Shown: positions 1-9,211, numbered from the stretch's first letter. The stretch: 64,000 nucleotides of DNA from an uncultured Chloroflexota bacterium (GCA_902791025.1 CADATZ010000016.1:53430-117429), one strand, 5' to 3'. Numbers and translations are program-made. Notes: generated by a model from the sequence alone, not told the origin.

Positions 1-2720
1 CCGGGCAGGATACATCCCGCTGGGTGACACCCGAGGGAGAGCCGACTGCCGGGACCTATGGATTTGCCTCGATCCTGCTCCGTCTGTTGGAAAACAATCA
101 TCCGGATTATCTGGCGGTTGCCTTTGATATCGGCAAGACCTTCCGCAATGATTTATTCCCAGCCTACAAAGGGACCCGGGCAAAAATGCCTGATGATCTG
201 CGTCCTCAAATCACCCGGATGCGTGAACTGGTCGATACCTTAGGCGTTCCGCGTCTTGAGGTGGAAGGTTTTGAGGCTGATGATGTGCTGGGAAGCACTG
301 CCAAACAAATGGCAGCCAAAGGGTATAACGTGAAAATCATCACCGGTGACCGTGACCTTCTTCAGCTCGTGGATGAGAAGATCATCGTGTCCCTGCCCGG
401 TGGGAAAATGTCAGATTCAAAAGACTACACGCCGAAAATGGTAAAGGATTTCCTTGGCGTAATGCCGGAACAGGTGGTCGACTATAAAGCACTTGTCGGC
501 GACCCATCTGACAATTATCCGGGGGTCCCCGGTATCGGTCCAAAAACTGCGGTAACATTGCTCGATACTTACGGTACGCTGGAAAATATCTATGCGAATA
601 CCAATAAACTAAAGGGTGCGGTCAAGACAAAAATCGAAAATAACCGCGAAAGCGCCTTTCTCAGCCAGAATCTGGCAAGGATCCGCACCGATCTGCCGGA
701 ATATTTCCAGATCGAAGAGGCATCTACCGCAAATATTGACTTTCCGGCGATGGACCGTTTGTTCCGAACACTGCATTTCAACACACTGCTGCCAAAGCTG
801 CGGAAGCTTTCCTCCGCCTATCAGCAGGACGAAGATCAGCCTTCTCTCTTTGGAGAAAGTATCCTGCCGCAGGAGGAAGAGAAGGCTTACGAAAACCATA
901 CCGTAATCGTAGACAACGCAGCGGTTTTGAATGAACTTGCCGCGAAGCTGCGATCCGCTGTCATGATCTCTCTGGATACGGAAACTACGGGCGTCGACCC
1001 GATGTCCTGTGACCCGGTTGGATTCTCGTTTGCCATTGAACCGGGGACCGGGTATTACATTCCGGTGGGGCATAGAACCGGTGACGAACAGCTTCCGCTC
1101 GAAACTGTCAGAGAAAAACTCGGCGCAATTCTTGCGGATGAATCAATTTCAAAGGCCGGTCACAACATCAAGTACGATATGATCGTACTGGCTCGCTGCG
1201 GTATGCCGGTGAAAGGTGTTCGCTTTGACAGCATGATCGCGGGTTGGATCCTTGATCCGGAATCCCGTCAGCTTGGGTTGAAACCGATGGCGAAATCCAT
1301 GCTGGGGATTCATATGACAGAGATCGAAACCCTGATCGGAAAGGGAAAGCAGCAGATCACCATGGATCAGGTCCCGGTGAAAGCCGCAGCGCCTTATGCT
1401 GCCGCGGATGCGGAGGTGGTCCTGCAATTGATGCCAGTCCTGCGGAATAAAATGCAGGACGAGCAGACAGAACATATCTTTGAAGAGCTGGAGATCCCGC
1501 TGATCCCGGTTTTGACGGATATGGAAATGCGCGGTATCCTGCTGGACCGTGATTTTCTGGATAAGATGTCCGTCGATTTGGCAGAGCGGTTGGTTTCGCT
1601 GGAAAAAGAGATTTACGATCTGGTCGGGTATCCCTTCAATATCAACTCCACGCAGCAACTTTCCGCGGCGCTGTTCAACACGCTGGGACTGATTCCGCCG
1701 CGGACAGCGAAAAAGACATCCTCCGGCAATTATTCCACTGCCGCTGATGTGCTGGAGGAAATGCGCGGAGAGCATCCGGTCATTGACAAAATTCTTGAGT
1801 ATCGTGAGATCGGCAAATTGAAGAGCACTTATACCGACACCCTGCCGGAAAGTATTGACAAAAACACCGGGCGGGTGCATACCTCCTTCAATCAAACCGG
1901 GACGGTCACCGGTCGTCTGGCGTCATCCTCACCGAATCTGCAGAACATTCCCACACGCACGGAACTGGGAAAACAGATCCGCACAGCCTTCACGGCAGCA
2001 CCGGACTGTCAGCTGCTTTCGGTGGACTACAGCCAGATCGAACTGCGGATCGTTGCGCATATGTCCGGCGATGAAGCCATGACCGCAGCCTTCCAGGCCG
2101 GACAGGACATTCACGCGGCAACTGCTGCAGCAATCTATCACTGTGACATCAGCGAAGTTACCAAAGAACAGCGCCGTCATGCCAAGGCCATCAACTTTGG
2201 CCTGATCTATGGAATGAGTGCCTTTGGTCTTTCCAAGTCCACCGGTCTAACGCCAGCCGAGGCTACAGCCTTTGTAAAAGCATATTTTGAACAGTTTCCA
2301 AAAGTCAGCGCTTTTCTGGAGGGATTGAAGCAGACAGCTTCAAAACAGGGCTGGGTGCAGACACTTGCGGGCAGAAAACGTTATTTTCCCAATTTAAAGC
2401 GGGAAATGAATTACAATTTACGTAACCGGGAAGAACGCGAGGCGATCAACGCTCCGGTTCAGGGTACCTCTGCTGATATTCTGAAGGCTGCCATGATCAA
2501 ACTTCCCGCTGAACTGGAGAAGCAGGGACTGCATGCTTCCATTCTGCTGCAGGTTCATGATGAACTGATGCTGGAGGTTCCGGAGAATGAACTTGAATCA
2601 ACGCGAGCAGTGGTTCAAAATGTGATGGAAACCATCACCGAACTTTCCGTCCCGCTGATCACCGAGGCGAAATGCGGGAAAAACTGGGGAAATTTAACAG
2701 AAGTTAAAAGTTTGGATTGA
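1..2720 (+). CDS. polA: DNA polymerase I (5' end outside window)
   Basis: DNA polymerase I, the gap-filling and RNA-primer-removing polymerase. The frame is open from base 3 and conserved sequence precedes the GTG at 24, so the true start and roughly 25-30 residues lie left of the window. Counting from 24 (898 aa), a 5'-3' exonuclease domain runs to about residue 270, a 3'-5' exonuclease from about 295 to 480, and the polymerase domain to the end. Polymerase motifs A (DYSQIELR, ~668), B (KAINFGLIYG, ~720) and C (QVHDELMLEV, ~843) are intact. The proofreading residues of Exo I (DTETTG, ~318), Exo II (HNIKYD) and Exo III (YAAADAE) are all present. This differs from Taq and Bacillus Pol I, where that site has decayed, so an active proofreading enzyme is inferred. 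The sigma-factor gene follows after 46 bp. Confidence 0.97.
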   Translation, partial: GQDTSRWVTPEGEPTAGTYGFASILLRLLENNHPDYLAVAFDIGKTFRNDLFPAYKGTRAKMPDDLRPQITRMRELVDTLGVPRLEVEGFEADDVLGSTAKQMAAKGYNVKIITGDRDLLQLVDEKIIVSLPGGKMSDSKDYTPKMVKDFLGVMPEQVVDYKALVGDPSDNYPGVPGIGPKTAVTLLDTYGTLENIYANTNKLKGAVKTKIENNRESAFLSQNLARIRTDLPEYFQIEEASTANIDFPAMDRLFRTLHFNTLLPKLRKLSSAYQQDEDQPSLFGESILPQEEEKAYENHTVIVDNAAVLNELAAKLRSAVMISLDTETTGVDPMSCDPVGFSFAIEPGTGYYIPVGHRTGDEQLPLETVREKLGAILADESISKAGHNIKYDMIVLARCGMPVKGVRFDSMIAGWILDPESRQLGLKPMAKSMLGIHMTEIETLIGKGKQQITMDQVPVKAAAPYAAADAEVVLQLMPVLRNKMQDEQTEHIFEELEIPLIPVLTDMEMRGILLDRDFLDKMSVDLAERLVSLEKEIYDLVGYPFNINSTQQLSAALFNTLGLIPPRTAKKTSSGNYSTAADVLEEMRGEHPVIDKILEYREIGKLKSTYTDTLPESIDKNTGRVHTSFNQTGTVTGRLASSSPNLQNIPTRTELGKQIRTAFTAAPDCQLLSVDYSQIELRIVAHMSGDEAMTAAFQAGQDIHAATAAAIYHCDISEVTKEQRRHAKAINFGLIYGMSAFGLSKSTGLTPAEATAFVKAYFEQFPKVSAFLEGLKQTASKQGWVQTLAGRKRYFPNLKREMNYNLRNREEREAINAPVQGTSADILKAAMIKLPAELEKQGLHASILLQVHDELMLEVPENELESTRAVVQNVMETITELSVPLITEAKCGKNWGNLTEVKSLD

Positions 2721-2766
2721 TAAATCAGAAGTTGTTCTTCTGAGAGATGTTGCTAACGAATGACTA

Positions 2767-3357
2767 ATGACTGAAAGCTTTGAAAACGAAGGCAAATTAC
2801 TTGAAATGGCCGTTCAAGGGTCTCTTGAGGCATTTAACAGTCTGGTGACGTATTATCAGACCGCTGTGTATAATACGGCACTGCGGATCATGTGTGACGC
2901 AGCTCGCGCGGATGATATTACGCAGACTGCGTTCATCAATGCCTGGAAACATATCGGAAATTTCAGCGGTACATCTTTCAAGCCCTGGATCCTGCGCATC
3001 ACCATCAACGCCTGTTATGATGAGCTTCGCCGTCTCAAACGCCATCCGGAGCAGGAACTCGTTCCGCAATCACAGGACAGCGAAGAGGAAAATGAAGATG
3101 TGCCCTGGCTCATCGATCCCTCTGAATCCCCCGTGGAACAAATCGAACGCCAGGATCGTCAGGAATCCATCAAGAACTGTTTTGAAGCCCTGCCGGATGT
3201 CTACCGGGCGGTCTTTATGCTCATTGATATTCATGAGATGGATTACCAGACTGTTGCGGATACACTGAAGGTCCCGCTGGGAACAGTGAAAAGCCGTCTG
3301 CTGCGGGCACGGCTGCGGATGCGGGATTGTTTGAAATCAAAAGGGAACTTTTTTTAG
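2767..3357 (+). CDS. RNA polymerase sigma factor, ECF (sigma-70 family)
   Basis: A 196-aa ECF sigma factor that would direct RNA polymerase to a small regulon. Region 2 lies at about residues 14-85 (FNSLVTYY, then DDITQTAFINAWKH) and region 4 at about 130-190 (DYQTVADTLKVPLGTVKSRL, a helix-turn-helix that binds the -35 element). An acidic linker (SEEENEDVPW) separates them. The next gene, 46 bp downstream, encodes a membrane protein with anti-sigma features, so the two probably form a signal-responsive pair. Start is the ATG at 2767; no good Shine-Dalgarno sequence precedes it. The inducing signal cannot be read from sequence. Confidence 0.93.
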   Translation: MTESFENEGKLLEMAVQGSLEAFNSLVTYYQTAVYNTALRIMCDAARADDITQTAFINAWKHIGNFSGTSFKPWILRITINACYDELRRLKRHPEQELVPQSQDSEEENEDVPWLIDPSESPVEQIERQDRQESIKNCFEALPDVYRAVFMLIDIHEMDYQTVADTLKVPLGTVKSRLLRARLRMRDCLKSKGNFF

Positions 3358-3403
3358 TCGGCTAACGTTAGGTAATAAAAAAATAGACGTAAGAGCAGTG
3401 TTT

Positions 3404-4171
3404 ATGGATAAGGAAAAAATTTCACAAAAGGATTATGAACTTATCAACAGCTATCTGGACCAGGAGCTGGACCGGAAGGATGTGCTTAAATTTGCCGAGC
3501 GAATGAGTGAAGATCCTGAAATCAGCACGGAGGTCGCGGATCTGATGAAGGTCAAAGCTATGGTGAAGGAGATGCCTACCGTGGCGCCGCCGCGAAATTA
3601 TATCCTGACCCGCGCTATGGCTGAAGAAGCCCGTCCCAAACCCTGGTGGGAGCGGCTGTTCCCGGTATTCCGTACGGCTGCCGCTTTTTGCGCGTTGGCT
3701 CTGGTGTTTACTTTCCTTTTCCCGTTCTTTCGGCAGCAGCGTGATCAGCAGGCAGTTCCCACCGAAAGTTCTTATTCCCAGGCTGTGCCGGCAGAATCAA
3801 TGGACATGGATTATGAAGAGCCGGTTTATATGGAAAAATCACTCTCCCTTTACGATGAAGAGATCGTTTTGGACGAGCGGGATTACGCCGGTTCTGCACA
3901 GGAGTCCTATCATGCTGTGATGCCCTCCTTTGGCGTGATGGGAGGGAACCCGCGGATCGAATACCTGATGCGGCAGGAAGAAAATCAAAAAGCGATGAAC
4001 GCAGTTCCGGATAATGCTCCATTGGCCGCTCCGGAAGGATATATCAGTGTTGAAGAGGCATCAGCCGCGCAGCGCAGTCTTGCGATAAAAATCATCCTCA
4101 GCGGTGGTTTACTGCTGAGCATCTGCGCGCTCGTTCTTTTACATAAACGCCGGAAGCAAATGGAACTGTAA
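3404..4171 (+). CDS. Putative transmembrane anti-sigma factor
   Basis: About 255 aa. The N-terminal ~75 residues (SYLDQELDRKDVLKFAERMS) resemble the cytoplasmic domain of anti-sigma factors that bind ECF sigmas. A hydrophobic helix follows at about residues 87-108 (TAAAFCALALVFTFLFPFF), then an acidic Tyr/Met/Glu-rich segment, and a second hydrophobic helix near the C-terminus (~225-247) followed by HKRRKQ. The zinc-binding HxxxCxxC motif of classical ZAS anti-sigmas is absent. Position directly behind the sigma gene is the main support. A GTG at 3398 would add two residues; the ATG at 3404 is preferred. It could instead be an unrelated membrane protein co-transcribed with the sigma factor. 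Confidence 0.7.
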   Translation: MDKEKISQKDYELINSYLDQELDRKDVLKFAERMSEDPEISTEVADLMKVKAMVKEMPTVAPPRNYILTRAMAEEARPKPWWERLFPVFRTAAAFCALALVFTFLFPFFRQQRDQQAVPTESSYSQAVPAESMDMDYEEPVYMEKSLSLYDEEIVLDERDYAGSAQESYHAVMPSFGVMGGNPRIEYLMRQEENQKAMNAVPDNAPLAAPEGYISVEEASAAQRSLAIKIILSGGLLLSICALVLLHKRRKQMEL

Positions 4172-4330
4172 ACTGCATCATCAAAAATTTAAAATCATAA
4201 ACTAACGCCTGAAAACGCGAATCTGGTAACTGTTTTTTCAAAAATACTATAAAATAGTAATATCGGAGTTTGACGGATCATACTCCGGAAATGAAAAATA
4301 TGGACGCTCCCGGGCGTTTCAGGAGGATAT

Positions 4331-5152
4331 ATGCAATTTGTAATCATTTTTGCTCTGATCGTTTCAATTTTTGCCGTGATGTTTGCACTGCAGAACCCGG
4401 AAATTGTTACCCTGCATTTTATTATTTGGGATTTCCAACAGCCGTTGGCACTTTTCCTGCTGATTGCCATGGCCATTGGCGCACTGATCATTTCTATCCT
4501 TACCATTCCCGGATGGATCAAGAGCCGCCAACAGCGCAGCAAGCACCGCAAGGAAGTTGCTGAACTCGAAGATAATCTCTCCAAGTATCGTTCCAATCTG
4601 ATCGACGCGCAGAACAGCAATAAAGATCTGCGTCAGAAGATCCTTGAAATCGAAGAGGCCAAGGAATCTCTGGAACGAGCTCAGACAAAAGCTGAAGAAG
4701 AAATCAACGACCTGCATGAAGCGCTCAACAAGGCTGATCTCAGCACACAGGAAGCACAGCAGGCCCGCAAGGAAGCCATTGATGCCCGTGATAACATCAA
4801 CCTGGCACTGCGTGAGCTGGAGATCAAGCTGGATGCCACTGAGGAATCCAAGGATACGTATAAAGGTCTGCTTGACAAGGTGACCAATGCGATCCCCTAT
4901 GCGCTCCCGGGTTCCGGCGGTGAGGTTGACACCCTGATGGAAGAAGCCGCTCTGGATGCAATGCCGACAGCAATGGAAGAGTCATTAAAAGCTGAAGAAG
5001 CTGCCAAGGCTGAAGCTGCTGCCAAGGCTGAAGCTGCTGCCAAAGCTGAAGCAGTTGTTGAACCGGAACCGTCTCAAGAGCCCGAACCGGAAACAACTGT
5101 GCAGGAAGAAAAACCTGTCGAAGAAAAGAAGAAGCGTTTCGCTCTTTTCTAA
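4331..5152 (+). CDS. LapA-domain membrane protein with coiled coil and Ala/Lys/Glu tail
   Basis: A 273-aa protein with the two-helix LapA (DUF1049) domain at its N-terminus: TM1 at about residues 2-22, the family-typical LQNPEIVTLHFIIWDF, then TM2 at about 38-60. A long charged coiled coil (about 65-170) follows, then a tail built from three six-residue AAKAEA repeats and a Pro/Glu stretch ending KKKRFALF. Known LapA-domain proteins are 80-120 aa inner-membrane proteins, so the ~200-residue cytoplasmic extension is unusual. A strong AGGAGG ribosome site lies 5-6 bases before the ATG. Function is not established for this architecture. Confidence 0.8.
   Translation: MQFVIIFALIVSIFAVMFALQNPEIVTLHFIIWDFQQPLALFLLIAMAIGALIISILTIPGWIKSRQQRSKHRKEVAELEDNLSKYRSNLIDAQNSNKDLRQKILEIEEAKESLERAQTKAEEEINDLHEALNKADLSTQEAQQARKEAIDARDNINLALRELEIKLDATEESKDTYKGLLDKVTNAIPYALPGSGGEVDTLMEEAALDAMPTAMEESLKAEEAAKAEAAAKAEAAAKAEAVVEPEPSQEPEPETTVQEEKPVEEKKKRFALF
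5000..5053 (+). repeat. Three 18-bp coding tandem repeats (AAKAEA)
   Basis: The unit GCTGCCAAGGCTGAAGCT occurs three times in tandem; the third copy has two base changes. It encodes three AAKAEA units in the tail of the LapA-domain protein. Such repeats readily vary in number by slippage. Confidence 0.9.
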
Positions 5153-5173
5153 AAAATCAATATTGAAAATCTA

Positions 5174-5222
5174 TGGGGACGATTTTCATCAAACTCTGTT
5201 TGAGTTATGAAAGTTGTCCCTA
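5174..5222. repeat. Palindrome F with GGGGAC/GTCCC ends
   Basis: An imperfect inverted repeat of about 49 bp, GGGGACGATTTTCATC...GAGTTATGAAAGTTGTCCC, lies 20 bp after the LapA gene stop. Its ends match the other GGGGAC-ended palindromes in the window, although the stem sequence differs. It could also act as a transcript-end hairpin, but no T tract follows. Confidence 0.7.
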
Positions 5223-5325
5223 TTCATTTGTCAGGAACATTTGTTGTCACACAAGCGTTAACAGCATGAAAAAAGCTTCTCTATGAAGGATGTACAGGGA
5301 AGAAATCTGACCTGGAGGTGTCTGA

Positions 5326-6312
5326 ATGATGAAAACCAAAGCCTTGAATACCATTTTTGCCGTATTGCTCTGCCTGTTCATTTTTACCGCTGCATATGCT
5401 CAAACAGACGAGGCGGTAATGTTGACCTCTGTAAAAACCGACAGTCCTGTTTCCCGCATGGTCTGGAATGATACGGGAACTGTATTGACGCTGGTGAGCA
5501 CAAACGCTGTGGAAAATATTGTTGTTTCCGCTCCATCTGAATCGGAAAGCTTTGCACTCGGTGAAAAATCATATACACTGACCACATTGAGTGAAACCGG
5601 CGTTGTCGCAGCACTTTCTGATGACCGGGAAACGATTTATCTCTATGATCCATCATCTTACGGGAAGGAAATTCAGACGATCACGCCCGGATTTATGATT
5701 CTTTCGGTTTCCGTATCCAAAGATGGTTCACAGGTATTGGCGGATTCCGCAGATCAGATTCGTACGGTCATTTATGATGCGGAGAATGGTTCTGTAGTCC
5801 ATGATCTTACCGGCTTTGAGACAGCTGCTCCGGTTTATGATTCCTCCCTTTCCGCGGATGGAAAGGCTGTCCTATGGCATGCCAGAGGGACCTTCGCGCT
5901 GCAAAATATCGCCGACGGTTCATTTGGCAAAACTGTTTCTTTGTGGGATTTCGCCTCTTCTTTTGAGCTTTCCCCGGATAACAGCCTGCTGGCCGTGGGG
6001 ATCATCAATGATGATTATGAAAACGGCGCGGTTTTATTCTTTGATCCGCTCAGCGGAGCGGAAAAAGGGCGTGTGATCCTTGGGAAAACCTCCCCTTATG
6101 AATTGTCTTTCAGTGATGACAGCTCCGTTCTCTGGGCGGCTGATGCTGATACAGTTTACCAAATTGATCCGAAGAGCTTTGAAGCGGAGTCTCAAATGAC
6201 ACTTGTCGAGGCAGGCAGTGAAGCCCGAATCAGCCGTATCGCTTCCGCTCCCGATGGAAACTCCGCTGCCGTGCTGTTAAACAATGGCGACTTGCTTTTA
6301 TTGAAGAAGTAA
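5326..6312 (+). CDS. Exported beta-propeller-like protein
   Basis: 328 aa with a clear signal peptide (residues 1-26: basic start, hydrophobic core, cleavage after AYA). The rest is a series of about 40-residue units of short beta strands with motifs such as AALSDDRETIYLYD, VSVSKDGSQVLADS, SSLSADGKAVLWHA and FELSPDNSLLAVG, the rhythm of WD40/YVTN propeller blades. About six or seven blades fit the length. GGAGGTG lies just before the start; an ATG at 5329 would serve equally. Ligand and role are unknown. Outer-surface or periplasm-like location is inferred from the signal peptide. Confidence 0.75.
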   Translation: MMKTKALNTIFAVLLCLFIFTAAYAQTDEAVMLTSVKTDSPVSRMVWNDTGTVLTLVSTNAVENIVVSAPSESESFALGEKSYTLTTLSETGVVAALSDDRETIYLYDPSSYGKEIQTITPGFMILSVSVSKDGSQVLADSADQIRTVIYDAENGSVVHDLTGFETAAPVYDSSLSADGKAVLWHARGTFALQNIADGSFGKTVSLWDFASSFELSPDNSLLAVGIINDDYENGAVLFFDPLSGAEKGRVILGKTSPYELSFSDDSSVLWAADADTVYQIDPKSFEAESQMTLVEAGSEARISRIASAPDGNSAAVLLNNGDLLLLKK

Positions 6313-6602
6313 AATCGATATTTAAGCGTAACTGTTCAGAACCCGAACTGTTACTATTCACGGGATGAGGGGTCGAACCTTTAGGTTCTTCCCCGCCGCC
6401 TTGGATCGTGATAAGCAAAACGACATGATGATTCGTCGGCAAGATGATGGGGACGGACCTGAAGGTCCGACCCCGCTGGATGGCCCGTGAATAGTGAACC
6501 CGAACTGACGCGCATGGGGACAGGCAGCTGTGCTGTCTTGCTTTTTTACTTAGTGCCGGCAATAATTGAACTTTGAAATTTGAACATTGAACATTTATAA
6601 AA
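6313..6602. other. Repeat-filled gap before uvrC
   Basis: No gene seen. The gap contains repeat element C1 (6368-6475) enclosed by the inverted pair GTTACTATTCACGGG (6350-6364) and CCCGTGAATAGTGAAC (6484-6499). A 12-bp direct repeat GAACCCGAACTG (6339-6350 and 6496-6507) flanks the whole. A left half of the family A palindrome (about 6509-6540) and four 7-bp units of TTGAACN type (about 6566-6593) follow, ending just before the uvrC start. Confidence 0.8.
6368..6475 (+). repeat. Repeat element C, copy 1
   Basis: A 108-bp element starting GGGGTCGAACCTT, with CCCCGCCGCCTTGGA inside, and ending in the hairpin GGGGACGGACCTGAAGGTCC. A second copy with the same ends and a diverged middle lies inverted at 26051-26154. 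It carries no reading frame of note. The 12-bp direct repeats outside it look like an insertion footprint. Confidence 0.8.
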
Positions 6603-8474
6603 ATGATTGAAGTAAACGAATCCATAAAAAACACCCTCGCGACCCTGCCGAAAAAACCCGGCTGCTACCTGATGAAAGACGCGGATGACAAAATTATCTA
6701 CGTCGGGAAAGCCATCAACCTGCGCAACCGGGTCAAATCCTATTTCGTCAACGATGCCGGTCATACGGAAAAAACCCGGCAGCTGGTGCGGCATATCGAT
6801 CATATCGAATGGGTGGTCGTTGAGTCAGAGCTTGAGGCTTTCATCCTGGAGATGAACCTCATCAAGCGCTACCGTCCCCATTATAACATTCAGCTCAAAG
6901 ACGATAAACGCTATCCCTATATCAAGATCAGCTTTCAGGACCCTTATCCGAAAATCACCGTGACTCGCCGCATGGTGCATGACGGCTCCCGGTATTTCGG
7001 ACCCTATACCAGCGTCTGGGCTGTGAATCAGACTTTGGACATGCTGCGCAAGGTTTTCCCTTACCTGAGCTGTGACAGAGAAATCACCGGAGCAGATCCC
7101 CGGGCATGCCTGTATTACGACATCAAGCTTTGTGCCGGACCCTGCATCGGCGCCATCACACAGGAAGAATATCACCGGATGATGGAAAGTTTGGGTGATT
7201 TTCTGGATGGGAAATCCGATGAGATCATCAAAAAACTGCAGGCTGAAATGAAGGAAGCATCGGATAAGATGCTATACGAAAGAGCTGCGTTGCTGCGGGA
7301 CCAGATCCAGGCAGCTGCCCGGGTGGTCGAGAAGCAGAAGATCGTCTCCTCAGAAGATATCGACTCCGACGTGATCGCTATTGCCCGTTCAGAGGATGAG
7401 TCCTGTGTGCAGATGTTCTTTGTCCGGTCCGGAAAGCTCATCGGGCAGGAATATTTTGTCCTGGAAGGTACGGCAGGGGAAAATGACTCCGAAGTTCTGG
7501 AGGCTTTTATCCGTCAGTATTATGACCAGGCTGCCTCTGTTCCTCCGCAGATGCTGCTGCCGACAGACCTGGAAGAGACAAAGATCATCCACCAGTGGCT
7601 GCGCCAGAAACGCGGCGGGAAAAAGTTTGAGATCAAGGTCCCGCGCACCGGTGACTCAAAGGATCTCGTCAATATGGCCACGGAAAATGCCATCGAGACC
7701 CTGCGGGCATTAAAAACGCAGTGGACCAACGATACCAGCAAACAAAACGAGGCACTTGCGGAATTGCAGAATGCTCTCGGACTGCCGCAGGCACCGAACC
7801 GCATGGAGTGCTATGATATTTCCAACACACAGGGGACGAATTCCGTCGGCTCCATGGTGGTCTTCCTGCAGGGTGTCCCCGCAAAGAAGCATTACCGCCG
7901 CTTCAACATCAAAACAGTGGAAGGTCCGAACGATTTTGACAGTATGACCGAAGTGCTGACCCGGCGCATCAAACGCTGGGAGGCATCGAAGGAAAAGAAC
8001 GCGGAAACCGGTGGAAAGGCGGATGAATCCTTCGCCATGCTGCCGGACTTGATTATCATGGACGGTGGAAAAGGTCAGTTGGGACGGGCAGTCGAGGTTT
8101 TGGATGAATTCGGCTTGACGGATAAAGTCCATGTAGTCGGACTTGCCAAGCGGGAAGAGGAACTCTTTTTGCCGCATCAGTCCGAATCGATTCTGCTGCC
8201 GCGCCATTCGCAGGGGCTTTACATGGTTCAGCGCATCCGCGATGAGGCGCACCGCTTCGCCATCACAAACCACCGCAACCGCCGCACGAAAGCCGGTCTG
8301 GCCTCCCAACTGGAAAAGATCCCCGGTATCGGTCCGGTCAAGCGCAAAGCCCTGCTCAAAAAATTCGGTGATATCGAAAGCATCGCAAACGCTCCCGTCG
8401 AGGAATTGGCGGTGGTCAAAGGGATCGATCCCGAACTGGCGCAAACCGTGCATGATTATCTGGAAACGCATTGA
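6603..8474 (+). CDS. uvrC: Excinuclease ABC subunit C
   Basis: UvrC makes both incisions around DNA damage together with UvrA and UvrB. The 623-aa protein has every expected module. The GIY-YIG nuclease domain is at about 15-95 (KPGCYLMKDADDKIIYVGKA), with a Cys-rich part near CDREITGADPRACLYYDIKLCAGPC. The UVR segment that binds UvrB is at about 203-238. The RNase H-like nuclease follows (MECYDISNTQGTNSVGSMVV, then IIMDGGKGQL), and a C-terminal helix-hairpin-helix pair is at about 567-620. Length is usual. No Shine-Dalgarno sequence precedes the ATG; 7-bp repeats occupy that position instead. Confidence 0.97.
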   Translation: MIEVNESIKNTLATLPKKPGCYLMKDADDKIIYVGKAINLRNRVKSYFVNDAGHTEKTRQLVRHIDHIEWVVVESELEAFILEMNLIKRYRPHYNIQLKDDKRYPYIKISFQDPYPKITVTRRMVHDGSRYFGPYTSVWAVNQTLDMLRKVFPYLSCDREITGADPRACLYYDIKLCAGPCIGAITQEEYHRMMESLGDFLDGKSDEIIKKLQAEMKEASDKMLYERAALLRDQIQAAARVVEKQKIVSSEDIDSDVIAIARSEDESCVQMFFVRSGKLIGQEYFVLEGTAGENDSEVLEAFIRQYYDQAASVPPQMLLPTDLEETKIIHQWLRQKRGGKKFEIKVPRTGDSKDLVNMATENAIETLRALKTQWTNDTSKQNEALAELQNALGLPQAPNRMECYDISNTQGTNSVGSMVVFLQGVPAKKHYRRFNIKTVEGPNDFDSMTEVLTRRIKRWEASKEKNAETGGKADESFAMLPDLIIMDGGKGQLGRAVEVLDEFGLTDKVHVVGLAKREEELFLPHQSESILLPRHSQGLYMVQRIRDEAHRFAITNHRNRRTKAGLASQLEKIPGIGPVKRKALLKKFGDIESIANAPVEELAVVKGIDPELAQTVHDYLETH

Positions 8475-8488
8475 TTGTTAGTCTCGTG

Positions 8489-8517
8489 TTGCAAAAAGAA
8501 ACACAATAGCGTACAAT
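8489..8517 (+). promoter_or_regulatory. Promoter of the relBE pair
   Basis: TTGCAA (8489-8494), a 17-bp spacer and TACAAT (8512-8517) make a good sigma-70-type promoter, about 60 bp before the antitoxin start. A second -10-like TATAAT lies near 8534. Confidence 0.6.
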
Positions 8518-8576
8518 TATAGGCGGTTATTTTATAATTTCGAAAGATCCTGTTATAAAAACAAAGGTGGTGAACA

Positions 8577-8879
8577 ATGACAATGATGAAGACAGCAAAT
8601 GTTAATGCCAGAATTCAACAGGATGTAAAACAACAGGCAGAATCTATTTTATCAAAAATTGGTTTACCGCGTTCAGTAGCTATTGATTTGTACTATAGAC
8701 AGATCATAATGCACAATGGCATACCTTTCCCATTGACAATATCATCTGAAGTCCCCGTTCGCAGTTTGATGAGCGAAGAGGAATTTAACAAAATGATGCT
8801 CACGGGTTATGAACAGGTTATGTCGGATGAGGGCTATTCTGTTGATGAAGTCTTTGATGAATTGGAAGCCGGTTTATAA
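8577..8879 (+). CDS. RelB/DinJ family antitoxin
   Basis: 100 aa. The N-terminus (NVNARIQQDVKQQAESILSKI, then GLPRSVAIDLYYRQI) is a ribbon-helix-helix DNA-binding domain of the RelB/DinJ family. The acidic C-terminal part would wrap and neutralise the toxin. The strong AAAGGTGGTG ribosome site serves the ATG at 8577 or the ATG at 8583. The stop codon shares one base with the toxin start (TAATG), typical of a coupled toxin-antitoxin operon. The pair probably represses its own promoter upstream. Confidence 0.88.
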   Translation: MTMMKTANVNARIQQDVKQQAESILSKIGLPRSVAIDLYYRQIIMHNGIPFPLTISSEVPVRSLMSEEEFNKMMLTGYEQVMSDEGYSVDEVFDELEAGL

Positions 8880-9211
8880 TGACATCATACAATGTCATAA
8901 TTACAAAGCAGGCTCGTGTACATTTACAGGGTATACGTAAATATGTTACTTTTGTTTTTAAAGAACCTGAATCCGCACGGAATTTAATCAAATTATTGAA
9001 ACAGGAGATATCATCGTTATCCTATATGCCGGAAAGGATCAGACTTGTTGATGAGGAACCATGGCGGAGTTTAGGCTTTCGGAAGAAAACAGTAGGAAAT
9101 TATTTTATTTATTTTTGGATCAATACTGATAAGCAGCAAGTGAAGGTTTTTGCTGTAATTAATGTGAAGATGGATCAGACGCAGCAGCTGAAAAATATCA
9201 GCTTTGGTTAG
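8879..9211 (+). CDS. RelE/ParE family toxin
   Basis: 110 aa with the RelE/ParE fold pattern: N-terminal YNVIITKQARVHLQGIRKYV, a helix pair, then RIRLVDEEPWRSLGFRKKTVGNYFIYFWI and the strand VKVFAVINVKMD. Members cleave mRNA in the ribosome (RelE-like) or poison gyrase (ParE-like); the sequence alone does not decide which. Its start overlaps the antitoxin stop by one base. Base composition is more AT-rich than the flanking uvrC and nadK genes, in keeping with acquisition by transfer. Confidence 0.88.
   Translation: MTSYNVIITKQARVHLQGIRKYVTFVFKEPESARNLIKLLKQEISSLSYMPERIRLVDEEPWRSLGFRKKTVGNYFIYFWINTDKQQVKVFAVINVKMDQTQQLKNISFG

Noticed and set aside
2726..2742. Terminator after polA (CAGAAG/CTTCTG)
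   Set aside because: Only 6 bp of stem and no T tract. The sigma gene follows closely.
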